Source: Siphonodentalium dalli (lineage: Eukaryota > Mollusca > Scaphopoda > Gadilida > Siphonodentaliidae). Taken from it: 64,000 bases of DNA. Of the stretch, positions 8,678 to 17,904 are shown one piece after another; positions within the stretch are counted from its first letter, which is position 1, and the number at the start of each line of letters is the position of its first letter. Below the pieces are notes generated by a model. It saw only the letters and a program-made list of their open reading frames with translations, did no database searches and was not told the origin of the DNA. The stretch lies in NCBI GenBank assembly GCA_032622095.1, contig CP136063.1:215651982-215715981 (forward strand). The letters run 5' to 3'. The position numbers and the translations under genes were made by a program.

Positions 8678-8693
8678 GGCCCTGAAAAGGGCC
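8678..8693 (-). terminator. Histone-type 3' stem-loop of the 8716-9204 gene
   Basis: Minus strand reads GGCCCTTTTCAGGGCC followed by ACACA, 22 nt after the stop codon, with AAAAC before it. The downstream CCCAAAAGGTTACTCTTTC is conserved with the copy below 6926 and may act as the downstream processing element. Confidence 0.9.
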
Positions 8694-8715
8694 GTTTTAA
8701 AATTATCATCTGACT

Positions 8716-9204
8716 TTAACATCGTTTTGTGTTTTTCTTATATCTTGACATATCTTTCCCATGAGAACCAATAGCTTTTGCGAATTCATCACTTTTCTCT
8801 GTATCTTTAGATTCTTTACAAGGAAGACGAAATCTGACTTTTGTCTCAGTAGAAGGCTTCATGATACTTTTAGGTTCTTTTTCTTTCGCCGATAATATTT
8901 TTTCTTTTTTGATCTGTTTCTGTTCTTTCGATCTCTGAACATCATGAACCCTGATTGGTATATCTATCTCTTCTGCAACGAAACGAAGATTCACTTTTAC
9001 TTCTTGATGCGTTACTTGTGTTTTCACGTCAATATCCCTGCGAAGACATCTCAGTTCATCTAAAATCGCTTTTAAAATGAGTGTATCTCCACCTATAGTC
9101 ATTGTCGTATTAGCTTGGCCTGTTGACTGTGGTGCCGCATATGTATTCTGTACAACAGGATTACTGTATATCTCACTCTGAAGAAATTCTGTTAACGGAT
9201 CCAT
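8716..9204 (-). CDS. Unknown 162-aa cassette protein, Lys/Glu-rich
   Basis: The start at 9204 is taken because the in-frame ATG at 9258 lies inside the TATA box. Residues 1-45 are neutral and Gln/Thr/Asn-rich. Residues 45-90 look like a coiled or paired-helix segment (LILKAILDELRCLRRDIDVK), and residues 90-162 are very Lys/Glu/Ser-rich with a basic end (KDMSRYKKNTKRC). There is no recognised domain. A virion-associated or DNA-binding accessory protein is possible but unsupported. It shares promoter and 3' end sequence with the 6962-7324 gene, yet the proteins show no obvious similarity. Confidence 0.65.
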   Translation of the reverse strand: MDPLTEFLQSEIYSNPVVQNTYAAPQSTGQANTTMTIGGDTLILKAILDELRCLRRDIDVKTQVTHQEVKVNLRFVAEEIDIPIRVHDVQRSKEQKQIKKEKILSAKEKEPKSIMKPSTETKVRFRLPCKESKDTEKSDEFAKAIGSHGKDMSRYKKNTKRC

Positions 9205-9827
9205 CTTTGAAAGCAATGCAATGTAACGTTGATCAAATTCGAAAATATTTTTATACATTTGACACGGGCGTCAATGAAATCACATGTCGCATTGACGTTA
9301 AAATTGACAAATGTTTCCTGGCGTTGTGTTTTTTCAGAGACGGATCAGCATTCATATTTTTCTTGATCATTATTGCATAGCGATCAAACAAATGTTTTTA
9401 ATTTCGTTAGATCATTATCTATTATTTGGTACACATGATTGATATATTTATTACCTCGTTAGGCAAATATGGAATGTTTTTCTAGTTTTTGGTTTTGGAA
9501 TTGTACATATTTTATACATAAAAACTGAACACAAGAAACATACTGAACATTTTTCTTCATCATTACAATTAATAACTTTACTTGGTCATCGTTTATGAAC
9601 GAAGATGAATTCATATGTTAAAATATCTTAATTAATTGCATATACTATCATGAATTTAATCTATATCATATCGAAATGGTGAAACTAACAGATAATGCAC
9701 TGAAAAGAAACACAACGTCAGGGAGCATTTGTCATTTTAACGTCAAAGTATTATGTGCTTTCTCTACCGCCCGCGCAATCGTGATATATGTTCAAGACGG
9801 ATCTTCAGACTTATTCTACATTCAAAG
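9205..9827. promoter_or_regulatory. Bidirectional promoter region of cassette 2
   Basis: Minus TATA box TATAAAAA at 9248-9255 and plus GATATAT at 9783-9789. There is one right-facing (9262-9336) and one left-facing (9703-9776) copy of the ~75-bp element described for cassette 1. Between them lies a long AT-rich stretch with TTGATCATTATTGCATAG and other blocks identical to cassette 1. Confidence 0.7.
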
Positions 9828-10292
9828 ATGACTGCTGTAAACATAACAGATCTTGACGAGATAATGGCCGGTGGGGTATACTGTAAAGCAGTGTACGGTG
9901 AAGAAATATCGCTGTTTTGGAGGGCACTCAGCCTAGGGGTTTACGGGACGACCGATGGATGGATGATTCTGAGAGATGCGGCAGTTGACCTGTACTACGC
10001 AGAGAGTGACGAACTTGGTGCGTCGGCACAAGATTTACGGCGCACACCACTTTTGGCTGAATCAAGATTGATGGTTGAATTAGCGGCGACTGTTATACAG
10101 CGACCTATCGTCATGTTTGATGCTACCAAAGGCGGCTACAAATCAACACCAAGATTCAAGTCATCAATAACTCTAGTGTGGATCCCACACGTTTGCCACG
10201 AGCATTATTGTGAATGCGAAATATGGATGAGGCGAGGAGACAAATCAATTGAAGTTTTGGCGAACAAAGAAGTTCAATGTGGCGGATTCTAA
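9828..10292 (+). CDS. OTU-like protein lacking the catalytic Cys
   Basis: 154 residues from the ATG at 9828; the earlier in-frame ATG at 9753 lies before the TATA box. The pattern SLFWRALSLGVYGTTDGW (28-45), then VELAATVIQRPIVMFD (83-98), then an HY pair at 126-127 follows the order of the OTU deubiquitinase fold (GDGNCLFRAL, the ELxxxAxxxxRPIxV helix-strand, and the catalytic His). The expected DGNC is EEIS here, so Ser28 sits at the catalytic Cys position, and a Trp is inserted in LFRAL. It may be an inactive ubiquitin binder, or the similarity may be superficial. The gene ends in a histone-type stem-loop. Confidence 0.55.
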   Translation: MTAVNITDLDEIMAGGVYCKAVYGEEISLFWRALSLGVYGTTDGWMILRDAAVDLYYAESDELGASAQDLRRTPLLAESRLMVELAATVIQRPIVMFDATKGGYKSTPRFKSSITLVWIPHVCHEHYCECEIWMRRGDKSIEVLANKEVQCGGF

Positions 10293-10311
10293 ACTATAAC
10301 AAAAATAAAAC

Positions 10312-10353
10312 GGCCCTTTTCAGGGCCACCAAATATTCGAAAAGAAAAACTCT
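10312..10353 (+). terminator. Histone-type stem-loop and purine-rich downstream element
   Basis: GGCCCTTTTCAGGGCC at 10312-10327 starts 20 nt after the stop and is followed by ACCA, matching the histone consensus. GAAAAGAAAAACTCTTG follows at about 10339-10355, the expected position of a U7-binding downstream element, and is conserved with 8479-8495. Confidence 0.92.
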
Positions 10354-10474
10354 TGATTGCTAATTGATATTTTCCAAAGTGAGATTTTCCTTTTGAAAAA
10401 AAATAATTCTAAGTCCATTTTCATTTTTTCGATCAGAAATGTCACATCAATGACAGGAACATCTATCCTCAGGC

Positions 10475-10687
10475 TGGGAACTATGGCCCAGTACCCCCCA
10501 GACATGGGCACTATGGCCCAGTACCCCCCAGACATGGGCACTATGGCCCAGTACCCCCCAGACATGGGCACTATGGCCCATGGGCCATAGTGCCCATGTC
10601 TGGGGGGGTACTGGGCCATAGTGCCCATGTCTGGGGGGTACTGGGCCATAGTGCCCATGTCTGGGGGGTACTGGGCCATAGTTCCCA
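10475..10687. repeat. 213-bp palindrome of 30-bp tandem repeats
   Basis: Units of ACTATGGCCCAGTACCCCCC plus AGACATGGGC run rightward three and a half times, then the whole array is repeated in inverted orientation, meeting at GGCCCATGGGCC near 10576-10587. One C/G-run length difference (six versus seven) is the only clear asymmetry. It lies between the last element gene and host-like DNA. Confidence 0.95.
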
Positions 10688-11244
10688 CCATTACTACTTA
10701 CATGTTATAACCATATGTATATCCACTTATATATATGTAAATTATCCCAAGGATCTTCAGCAGTGCCATGAGTGCATGCGTATGAGTTTGTTGCCGACTA
10801 GTTGGGGTATAAAAACATGCGCATGCGCACAGCGCAGAATTCAACAAACGTACATTATTTGGAGCGATTCTGGTAAAGCTCTACATTGTTGCGCGGTTCG
10901 CAGGATTGTAGAAAGACACCATTTCGATCACTCTTTTTGGTTTAAATTAGTATTGCATACATCAGTGTTCTGTCATATGCGAGGAAGACGCACGCAGTTT
11001 CTTATTTGAGTCGATTTATTTCGCGCATGCGCATAGGATAAAATGATAAATGTATGGATTTTTGTGAAATGATACAATCACATCAAGGATCTACATAGTA
11101 CATAAATTTGCGTTATACAGCTGCACATTTTGACATGGCACCAGAGTAGTACTGTGGATATGGGTTGTATGGTCACAATACCATCTAGTCCGATCTACTT
11201 GCGCGTGCACATTACAAACACGTGGTCAAATCGTGCATTATTGA
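10688..11244. other. Gene-free stretch with NRF-1-like sites
   Basis: No gene seen. TGCGCATGCGCA-type sequence at about 10818-10829 and another GCGCATGCGCA at about 11023 resemble NRF-1 sites. The rest is unremarkable. Confidence 0.4.
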
Positions 11245-12090
11245 GCAATTATGTAAAGTTTAAGACTCGTGGCACCATTTGAACATGACCATCACCGTGC
11301 CCTATAGGCGATGTCTAAAACGGAACGTAATGCCATTGAATGCACAGGGAAGTGGTGTCATTCGATCACCTGGGCTATATGCTTAGCAACCATTGATACC
11401 GTTAAATACAAACTACATGTATAGATTCAATCTTCTGACCTGATGTATCTCCAGTTTCACAATAGAGTATTGACTGCATAGAAAATGCCGTTTCTTAGCG
11501 CGGAATCATACGACGCTATAAGCTATAATTGCATTATACTTTCAGTTCCGGGTAGTTGCTTAGAAACCGTTACCAGGGAGTGATCATGTGGCAAAGTATA
11601 CCGTTCTAAAAAAAAAATACACCGTGACAGTGGCCCATGGGAACATACCTGTAAAATTTCAGACCTGTAGCACCATTTGAACATAACCATCAGCATGTGC
11701 ATGCAAAGAATGTCTAAATTGGGGCATAATACAATTGGATTCACAGGGCAATGGTGTCATTCGATCATTTGGGGTATTTGCTTAGCAACCGTTGCTACCC
11801 TTAAATACAAGTTACGATATGCCATCTGGCCAGATATATCTCAAATTTCACAATAGGGTGTTGACTGCATCAAAAACGCAATTTCCTTGGGCTGAATTAC
11901 GACCGTAAAAGCTATAATTGTATTTTACTTTCAATATCGGGTAGATGCATAGCAACCGTTACCAGGGAGTGACCACGTGGCAATATAACCAGATCGTAAA
12001 ATAATCAGTGGTCCATGGGGAACATACATCTAAAGTTTCAGAAATGTGACACCACTTGAACATAAACAACACCATACATCTAAACACTGG
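11245..12090 (+). repeat. Degenerate ~395-bp tandem repeat
   Basis: Landmarks recur at 11264, 11663 and 12040 (GCACCATTTGAACATRACCA), at about 11355/11755 (GGTGTCATTCGATCA) and at 11567/11965 (CGTTACCAGGGAGTGA). This is two full copies and a partial third, diverged by roughly one base in six. Confidence 0.8.
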
Positions 12091-12168
12091 CCACAATATA
12101 AAAAATACCACTGGGAGCCCAGGGTCAGGGTGTCGATCGTTGTGGGGAGCCAGGGTTCAAAGGGTTAA

Positions 12169-12237
12169 GCCAATGCATTCTCTTATATATGCGAGGCGAC
12201 CTATGGTCGACTCGCATATATAAGAGAATGTATTGGC
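12169..12237. repeat. 69-bp palindrome, family GCCAATGCATTC
   Basis: Near-perfect hairpin: GCCAATGCATTCTCTTATAT, GCGAGGCGACC at the centre, then the complement. The same palindrome occurs at 13504, 13858, 45934, 46225, 47091 and 47371, mostly next to CCCTGT/ACAGGG, as a subterminal part of a MITE. Confidence 0.9.
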
Positions 12238-12399
12238 ACAGGGCCGTTCTGTTGGGTAAAGGGTTAATAATATACTTTATACCACAATTCGATGCTTTAT
12301 ACCACAATCCACGTGCAATTTCAAATCGTGTGAGCCGTGTCAAGGGGCGTTGTTTTGCTGTGTGCCAAGGACTATTTTTTACGAAGAAAAACGTTCGTA

Positions 12400-12750
12400 T
12401 ATATAGACGTTTCATTTATCGATATTTATCGGAATTTTTCATATATTTTGATCAATGTAATTTCTCCTTGTATATTATATAACTGTGTATTAAGTCGGTT
12501 ACTGGACTCGCAATTGGACATTCGTAAACTAAATGGACTCGTGCAACGCCCTCGACCACCTAGCTAGTTACTAGTTACGAATGTATAGTAGCTCGTCCAT
12601 TAATCCTGACGTAATTTAGTGTAGAACACACGTATGTATTCTACCCTGAACACTGATCGAAGTGTGCATCGATCCATGCATATCACTTTAATTTTGATGT
12701 CTCTTCATCACTTCACAGTCTGCGTTAGAAGAATTACTCAACAGCTAAAG
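12400..12750 (+). promoter_or_regulatory. Upstream region of the LITAF-like gene
   Basis: A TATATATA-type box near 12396-12405 and several possible leaders precede the ATG at 12751. No clear splice structure of a 5' untranslated exon can be seen, so the transcription start is unknown. Confidence 0.3.
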
Positions 12751-13069
12751 ATGTCGGTACACCCGGAAGTTCAAGTGCATGTTGTCAGTGGACCGCCACC
12801 ACCATCTGTGCCACCACCTGCGGTGCATAAGGCTGGTGGACCGCCGCCGCCACCCGCGGTGCATGTACCACCCGATTACTTTAAGGAGGAACGTTATCCG
12901 GCGCCGCCGCCACCCGCGGTGCCGCCACACGCGATGCACGCGCCGGGTGGACCGGCGCCGCCGCCCGCAGCACATGCAGGAGGGCCACAACCGGGTACTG
13001 GTGCCCCGACAATTTATCCCGGAGGAAGTCACCCAACAATCGTTGGTTCATGGCAACAGCAACCGCAGG
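12751..13069 (+). CDS. LITAF-like: LITAF-like protein, coding exon 1 (proline-rich)
   Basis: First coding exon of a three-exon gene (12751-13069, 43414-43660, 48151-48265; 681 nt, 226 aa). It encodes MSVHPEVQVHVVSG, then a long Pro/Ala/His-rich low-complexity region of GPPPPP-type repeats. It ends in phase 1 at a GTAAGT donor at 13070. The proline-rich N-terminus followed by a C-terminal LITAF domain is the family plan; LITAF proteins are monotopic membrane proteins of late endosomes/lysosomes that recruit ESCRT or ubiquitin ligases (family knowledge). No clear PPxY motif is visible. The in-frame ATG at 12634 is possible, but MSV- matches the usual LITAF start. Confidence 0.85.
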
Positions 13070-13204
13070 GTAAGTTTTTTTCTTTGGCGAAAATGCTTGC
13101 GGTGACTCCGATAAAACAATAAGGACATTTTTTTCCAGTGTTGGAATAAAGATTTCGTAGATGTGCGGTATAATCCCTTTATGATGGGAGCTGCGCTGGC
13201 GTAA

Positions 13205-13580
13205 CATTAAATACCCTGTGCCAATGCATTCTTTTATATATGCGAGTCGACCATATGTCGTCTCGCGTACATTTTTTTATATTTTTTTCTTTCATTCTAT
13301 TTTTTTTATCATTTTTTTTTTCTTATATTTTTAAACAATTTTATCATTTTTTTAATATTTTTGTTCTTACTTTCTTTATCATTTTTTTCTCTTACATTCT
13401 TTAACAATTTTTATCATTTTTTATCATTATTTCTTACATTCTTTAACAATTTTTATCATTTAAAATATTAAATATCATTATAAAATATTATAAAATTTGT
13501 TAGGCCAATGCATTCTCTTATAAATGCGACCGACCTATATGGTTGACTCGCATATATAAGAAAATGCATTGGCACAGGGT
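13205..13580 (+). mobile_element. MITE with subterminal palindromes and T-rich interior
   Basis: Starts ACCCTGTGCCAATGCATTC (13220, first palindrome truncated) and ends with a full palindrome 13504-13573 and CACAGGG. The interior 13270-13500 is a T-rich low-complexity run of TTTATCATTTTTT type. Same family as the copies at 45.9-47.5 kb. Confidence 0.75.
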
Positions 13581-13857
13581 TTTCGCAAAATTCAGGAAGC
13601 TCCAGTTATGGAAGGGTTAATTTGTGCGACACCTTTCTCATAATAACACTGGACCTAAGCTCCATATCTAACGATAACACTATAACTGAATATCTGGTCT
13701 GCATGATGACTTGGATAAATAACATATAGAATAACTTTGAAATACGCTCCATCTTGTCTTGAAATTCGACAGCGTTAAAAAAAAATCACACAGAATATAA
13801 CTATATATCCCTTTGATGACTGAAGCGTCCTGATTTTTCCACGAAAACCCTGCATGT

Positions 13858-13926
13858 GCCAATGCATTCTCTTATATATGCGAGTCGACCATAGGTCGCC
13901 TCGCATATATAAGAGAATGCAATGGC
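13858..13926. repeat. Palindrome of the GCCAATGCATTC family
   Basis: Solo 69-bp hairpin with one end changed (GCAATGGC instead of GCATTGGC). Confidence 0.85.
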
Positions 13927-14339
13927 CTCACATTATTTACCTTGATCGTGTAATGATGAATATGAATATATGAATATATATCAGTTTATATTTAGAGAAA
14001 TTGAGAAAACTATTGCATGTGAATTCAATAATTTGAATGGCGCAGGTAAATTTGTAATGATTATGACAACCGTAACCTGGTGTCCGGTTGTCCGTAACCT
14101 GGTGCCCGGTGTTATTGCTTTGAAAGGTAATCATGTTCGACTGGTGTTGTTAGATTGGTAATGAGACTAGCGGTTTCTACGTCTTGTCCTGTCATATTGT
14201 CTGTTTCGAATCAATGAGTGTTATTGCTAATATGATGATACGTAAACGTAATTTGCGCCCGCTGGTTAATCTTTCGTAGGATTTGATGATTAATTAACCA
14301 TAATTACAAAAATCATACCGGTATATGTAAATGATCATA

Positions 14340-14565
14340 CACTCAAAAAAAATTCATTGTAATATTACGACAGAAACTGTTGGCAGGAATGGGACCATCA
14401 GTAACTGTCGTAAAATTACGAGATCAACGTAATCTGACATTTACAAATTTGATCGTATATTTACAAAATGATCGTAATATTATGACAGAAAAACTATCGT
14501 AAAATTACAACATCATCGTAATGTGAATTTGCGGTTTAATCGTAAAATTACATGGCCAACGTAAT
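14340..14565 (+). repeat. Cluster of ATCGTAAAATTAC-like motifs
   Basis: The short block (A)TCGTAAAATTAC / ATCGTAATATTAC occurs about eight times in both orientations within 220 bp. No period is regular enough for a simple satellite; an old foldback element is likely. Confidence 0.5.
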
Positions 14566-14933
14566 CTGAAGCTGAGAACCTGGTGTGAATTGAACCGTGG
14601 TGGGGTCTCAATCGATCTACCCCTACACATTATAAACAAATGCCAGTAAATGACATAAGTAGCTTGAGGATGGATGTGATCCATCGAACCACAGAAAAAT
14701 TCAACCAGGTCCACAGGTGCTAAATGTCTGCACTATACATCTACAATTATAGATAAAAATCAAAAATCAATGTCCAACACCTAATTGTCATGAAATCGAC
14801 ATTTCTCGTACAACAACATTTTGGAACAAAGTTACATACCGGTACCTTGAATAATTAGCCTAACTAATGTAGGTACCAACCTGTGCTTTCACCATGACAA
14901 AAGATAACAAACTCTGATAATCAACACCCGAGT

Positions 14934-15290
14934 TTGACTACCTGTACTGGTAAATGCCCTCCGGGGGTGGGGCGGGGTCAGAAAACATTTTCAGGCACGT
15001 ATGCTGATTTTTTACTTTCGACCCTTGTTGGGACCCCCACCCACCATGCGTCCAAATTTTTCCGACCATTTTTGGACACCCACCCCCTTTTAACACTAAA
15101 GCAGATTTGCGGGGGGAATTCACTGTAAACAGCTGTATATGAATTTCTGTGCATACTATTTGGATGTTAACATTGGCATGTAAATAGGAACGGGTCATTT
15201 TGGGGTCATTCGGCCAAAAAAACATGGCTGCCAGCTGCCATCTTGGATTTCAAAATTTGCAAAAAAAATACAACACAATAACTGCCTGCA
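14934..15290 (-). repeat. Dispersed repeat, inverted copy of 44.42-44.83 kb
   Basis: Contains ACCCTTGTTGGGACCCCCAC and GGACACCCACCCCCTTTTA, the reverse complement of sequence at 44690-44790. It then runs into the satellite-type motif CATGGCTGCCAGCTGCCATC (minus-strand AAGATGGC) at 15220-15245. Confidence 0.75.
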
Positions 15291-15494
15291 GTCAGTTTAG
15301 CAGTTAGAATTACATTATTTCTCTTATTCTAAGGTGTTTTAAGCCAAATTCATTGAAAAAAAACAGTCAAAAACTTGCAGGAAAAAAAGTTCTGAGTTGC
15401 GGAAAAAATTGTTTGTTAGTCCCATCGACCAAACCACCCACCCAGTGACCCACCCCCGCATAAGTGCCCGTAAAAAATACCCCCCCGACCCCCA

Positions 15495-15725
15495 TAGGCA
15501 TAATATGATAATAACATGGGAGGAACAGAGGGAACATGGACTACCGGTGTACCTACATCTAATGATAATAACATGGGAAGGACAGGAAACACCGGCTACC
15601 TTCATCTAATTACTAGTATAATAACATGGGAATATTAACAGAGGAAACACAGTCTACTTTCATCTAATTACTAGTATAGTAACATGGGAATATTAACAGA
15701 GGAAACATGGGCTACCTTCACAGTG
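15495..15725 (+). repeat. ~60-bp tandem repeat, four copies
   Basis: Units share TAATAACATGGGA, a GGAAACA block, CTACC and TTCATCTAATTACTAGTA; they start at about 15510, 15567, 15618 and 15677. Confidence 0.85.
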
Positions 15726-16039
15726 GTCAGTGATTTGTAACATGAGAGCAGATGGTGCATAAATCACTTAATTTTTTTTTAAGTACTGAATTGTACACAA
15801 CTAAGTGTAGCACACATGTTTTCCTCTACCAACAATTAATCTGCCTTTGCTGTGATATCGCTTAATTGTAGGAAGCCACGTAAAACCACAAATATAAAAT
15901 AAATAAATGAAAGGCAGTAGCAACATTGAGTAAATTTTTTGGGGTTTTGTTGCTTTCCACAACTAAGGCGATATAACAATGAGGCCAGATCATTTGTTGT
16001 TGATGGAAACCATGTGATCTATGGTTAGTCACCTACAAT

Positions 16040-16235
16040 AGGTAGTCACGATGCACCGTCTGCACATATCATATGTACTCCGCCGATCGGAAAGTTTTCT
16101 TCAGGCAAGAAGTTGGACAGAGGTCGCCACATAGGAATCGAACCCATGTCAGTCACTAGCTCAGGTCCTACAGCTTGGTGACCGGTACCGTGCTCATTGG
16201 ACCACTGACCAACCAAGACACCACCCCCCCCCAAT
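16040..16235 (-). repeat. tRNA-derived SINE-like copy
   Basis: On the minus strand GGTCAGTGGTCCAATGAGCA is followed about 55 nt later by GGTTCGATTCC, an exact RNA polymerase III B box. The body is too long and poorly paired for a tRNA gene, and it is followed by a unique tail. It is best read as a SINE head or a degenerate tRNA pseudogene. Confidence 0.55.
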
Positions 16236-16589
16236 AATAAACAACAATGTACATATAGTATACACTGATACAACTACTATTTAAACATGAAATACATAGA
16301 CGTGTGTCTCCTTAATTATGCAGCCATTGTTATTGACCCAGAAACTCAAACCCAACAAAGCGCTCCCAAAGTTCCATTGGTTTAATTTGGAAATCCTGAA
16401 AATGAAGTAACAATATTATACACGGTACTAACTACTATGGACAAAAAGCAGCTCAGCATTTGCGCCAAGATTTTCGAGTGTCACTGTCAGCTAATGTATT
16501 GACATCCTGTTCAAACACCGCTGTTTTTTTGTTTTAATAATTTTTCGACTTTCCCAAATTTTAAATCAAACTAACAACATAGGGACTGG

Positions 16590-17132
16590 AATACCAGCAC
16601 CGAAGCCGACCCACCCAAACTCAGTTGCGGCAGTTTCTGACAAAAAATTTGCTTTAGTATATCTGGGATAAATCGCAACCATCTTTCATACTTTGCGATA
16701 ATTACTTTGCGATATCTTTGACTGATGATAAATCACAAACAAATTTGGGTTCAAGTTTTGAAAACCCTCCTGTCATTTTCCAAATATCTATTTAAAAATA
16801 CATGTTGATAAATCGCAAAACTTTGCGATAAATTGCAAACATCTTTACGATAGATCGTAAAATACTTCGCAATTTTATATAACAGAATAGCAATCATCTT
16901 TGCGATAAAAACTGTTAATTACTTTGCAAACAAATTAACATACCTTTGCAATGGCAAAGGTAAGTGTCGCAAATTTGTTTGTGATTTATCAGTCAAAGAT
17001 AATATCGCAAAGTAATTATCGCAAAGTATCGTATGAAAGATGGTTGCGATTTATCCCAGATATACTAAAGCAAATTTTTTGTCATAAACTACCGCAACTG
17101 AGTTTGGGTGGGTCGGCTTCGGCGCTGGTATA
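16590..17132. mobile_element. Foldback/MITE with ~155-bp terminal inverted repeats
   Basis: Left arm begins ATACCAGCACCGAAGCCGAC, right arm ends GTCGGCTTCGGCGCTGGTAT. The arms include repeated TTTGCGATAATTACTTTGCG-type blocks. The interior repeats GCGATAAATCGCAA motifs. No coding sequence. Confidence 0.85.
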
Positions 17133-17260
17133 ATACACATGTATGACCTGGTTTAGCATAGAGTGGGGATTATAATCTTCCTGAGTGTGGCACGAACTTG
17201 GCCATGCATCTAATCCTGAGTTCACATGGTTTGGGACATAATCACATTGACTGGTAACAT

Positions 17261-17754
17261 TAAAGGTACTCAATCCGATAAAACTCCTCTCAATTACTAT
17301 TTCAATGGCTTCGGGGGTCAAAAATATTTGATTCGAGTCGAGGAAGTCACCCATCAAAGCTCAGATTTGTTAGATATCGATTTTAGAAATCTATTATTTT
17401 TCATTATCGGGAATATTATCTGGCCCAGAACTCAGTCAAAATGCGCTGTTATTACCACTAGATTTTAGAGTTATCCATCCTTGTCCGTTTGAATAGATTT
17501 TGGAGTACACATCCAGAGCAGATTACGGCAGTTTAAGGCAATTATTAGTACTCATCTCGAGTAAATAACAAATTTCAAAAATCAATATTTAATAACTCTG
17601 AGCTTTGTTTGATGGGTTCCTCGACTCGAATCAAATATTTTGTACCCCCAAAGCCAAAGAAATAGTAATATAGGACCATCTGATCGGATTGTTGTTGTTG
17701 GAATCTGTTGAGATGGGGACCCTCTGTTCGGATTGAGTACCTTTAAGTTAGTTG
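17261..17754. mobile_element. MITE with TTAAAGGTACTCAATCCGA ends
   Basis: Ends are TTAAAGGTACTCAATCCGA (17263) and its complement (about 17737-17755), with subterminal complementary blocks (TTTGATTCGAGTCGAGGAA and its complement). A second, partial copy lies at 21374-21670. Confidence 0.85.
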
Positions 17755-17904
17755 GTATTCAGATCTCTTATAGGAAACATGTGTTACTAAATATTTACTG
17801 GACACAGAACGAATCGTGTTATGTTCCAGGTTTTCTGCTGTGATGACTCGCTTTCACATACCCAAGTTGTACCCAGTAACCAAGTTATCCCGACAATCTT
17901 GCAA

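Larger units (their letters stand above)
8594..10360. repeat. Cassette unit 2 of the ~1.7-kb duplication
   Basis: Begins with the copy of the 6849-6950 flank (GAATAAAATATAAATTG) and ends after the copy of the right-hand stem-loop and purine-rich element. Non-coding blocks match unit 1 almost base for base, while both enclosed genes differ from those in unit 1. Confidence 0.85.
1..10474. mobile_element. Right part of a Polinton/adintovirus-like element
   Basis: The block holds, from the left, a PX-like basic protein, an A32/FtsK-type packaging ATPase, an unknown ORF and a protein-primed type family-B DNA polymerase, all leftward, then a zinc-knuckle gene and four small cassette genes. PolB plus packaging ATPase plus a PX-like core protein is the gene set of Polintons/adintoviruses (family knowledge). 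Integrase, capsid and protease genes are not seen and would lie left of position 1. The genes are intronless, TATA-driven and closely packed, unlike the surrounding host DNA. The right boundary is uncertain: the last element gene ends at 10292 with its stem-loop at 10327, and a 213-bp palindrome begins at 10475. The polymerase is broken, so this copy looks like a decaying insertion unless those lesions are assembly errors. Confidence 0.75.

Noticed and set aside
6962-10292. The four stem-loop genes as real histone genes
   Set aside because: None of the proteins shows a histone fold signature; only the promoter arrangement and 3' ends are histone-like.
1-10474. Retroviral-type integrase or capsid genes of the element
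   Set aside because: No such motifs are seen in the window; they may lie to the left of position 1.
10475-10687. Parvovirus-like terminal hairpin
   Set aside because: No NS1-type or capsid gene is near, and the palindrome is a simple mirrored tandem array.
10357-10691. Open frames through the 30-bp repeat array
   Set aside because: They exist only because the 30-bp unit is a multiple of three; repeated MGTMAQYPPD-type peptides on both strands reflect the palindrome.
12745-13207. Long frames on the minus strand and in the third frame at 12.75-13.2 kb
   Set aside because: They are products of the GC-rich proline repeats of LITAF exon 1; only the plus frame with the GTAAGT donor joins a known domain.
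16110-16230. Functional tRNA gene on the minus strand
   Set aside because: A good B box is present but the cloverleaf cannot be closed at tRNA length; a SINE or pseudogene is more likely.
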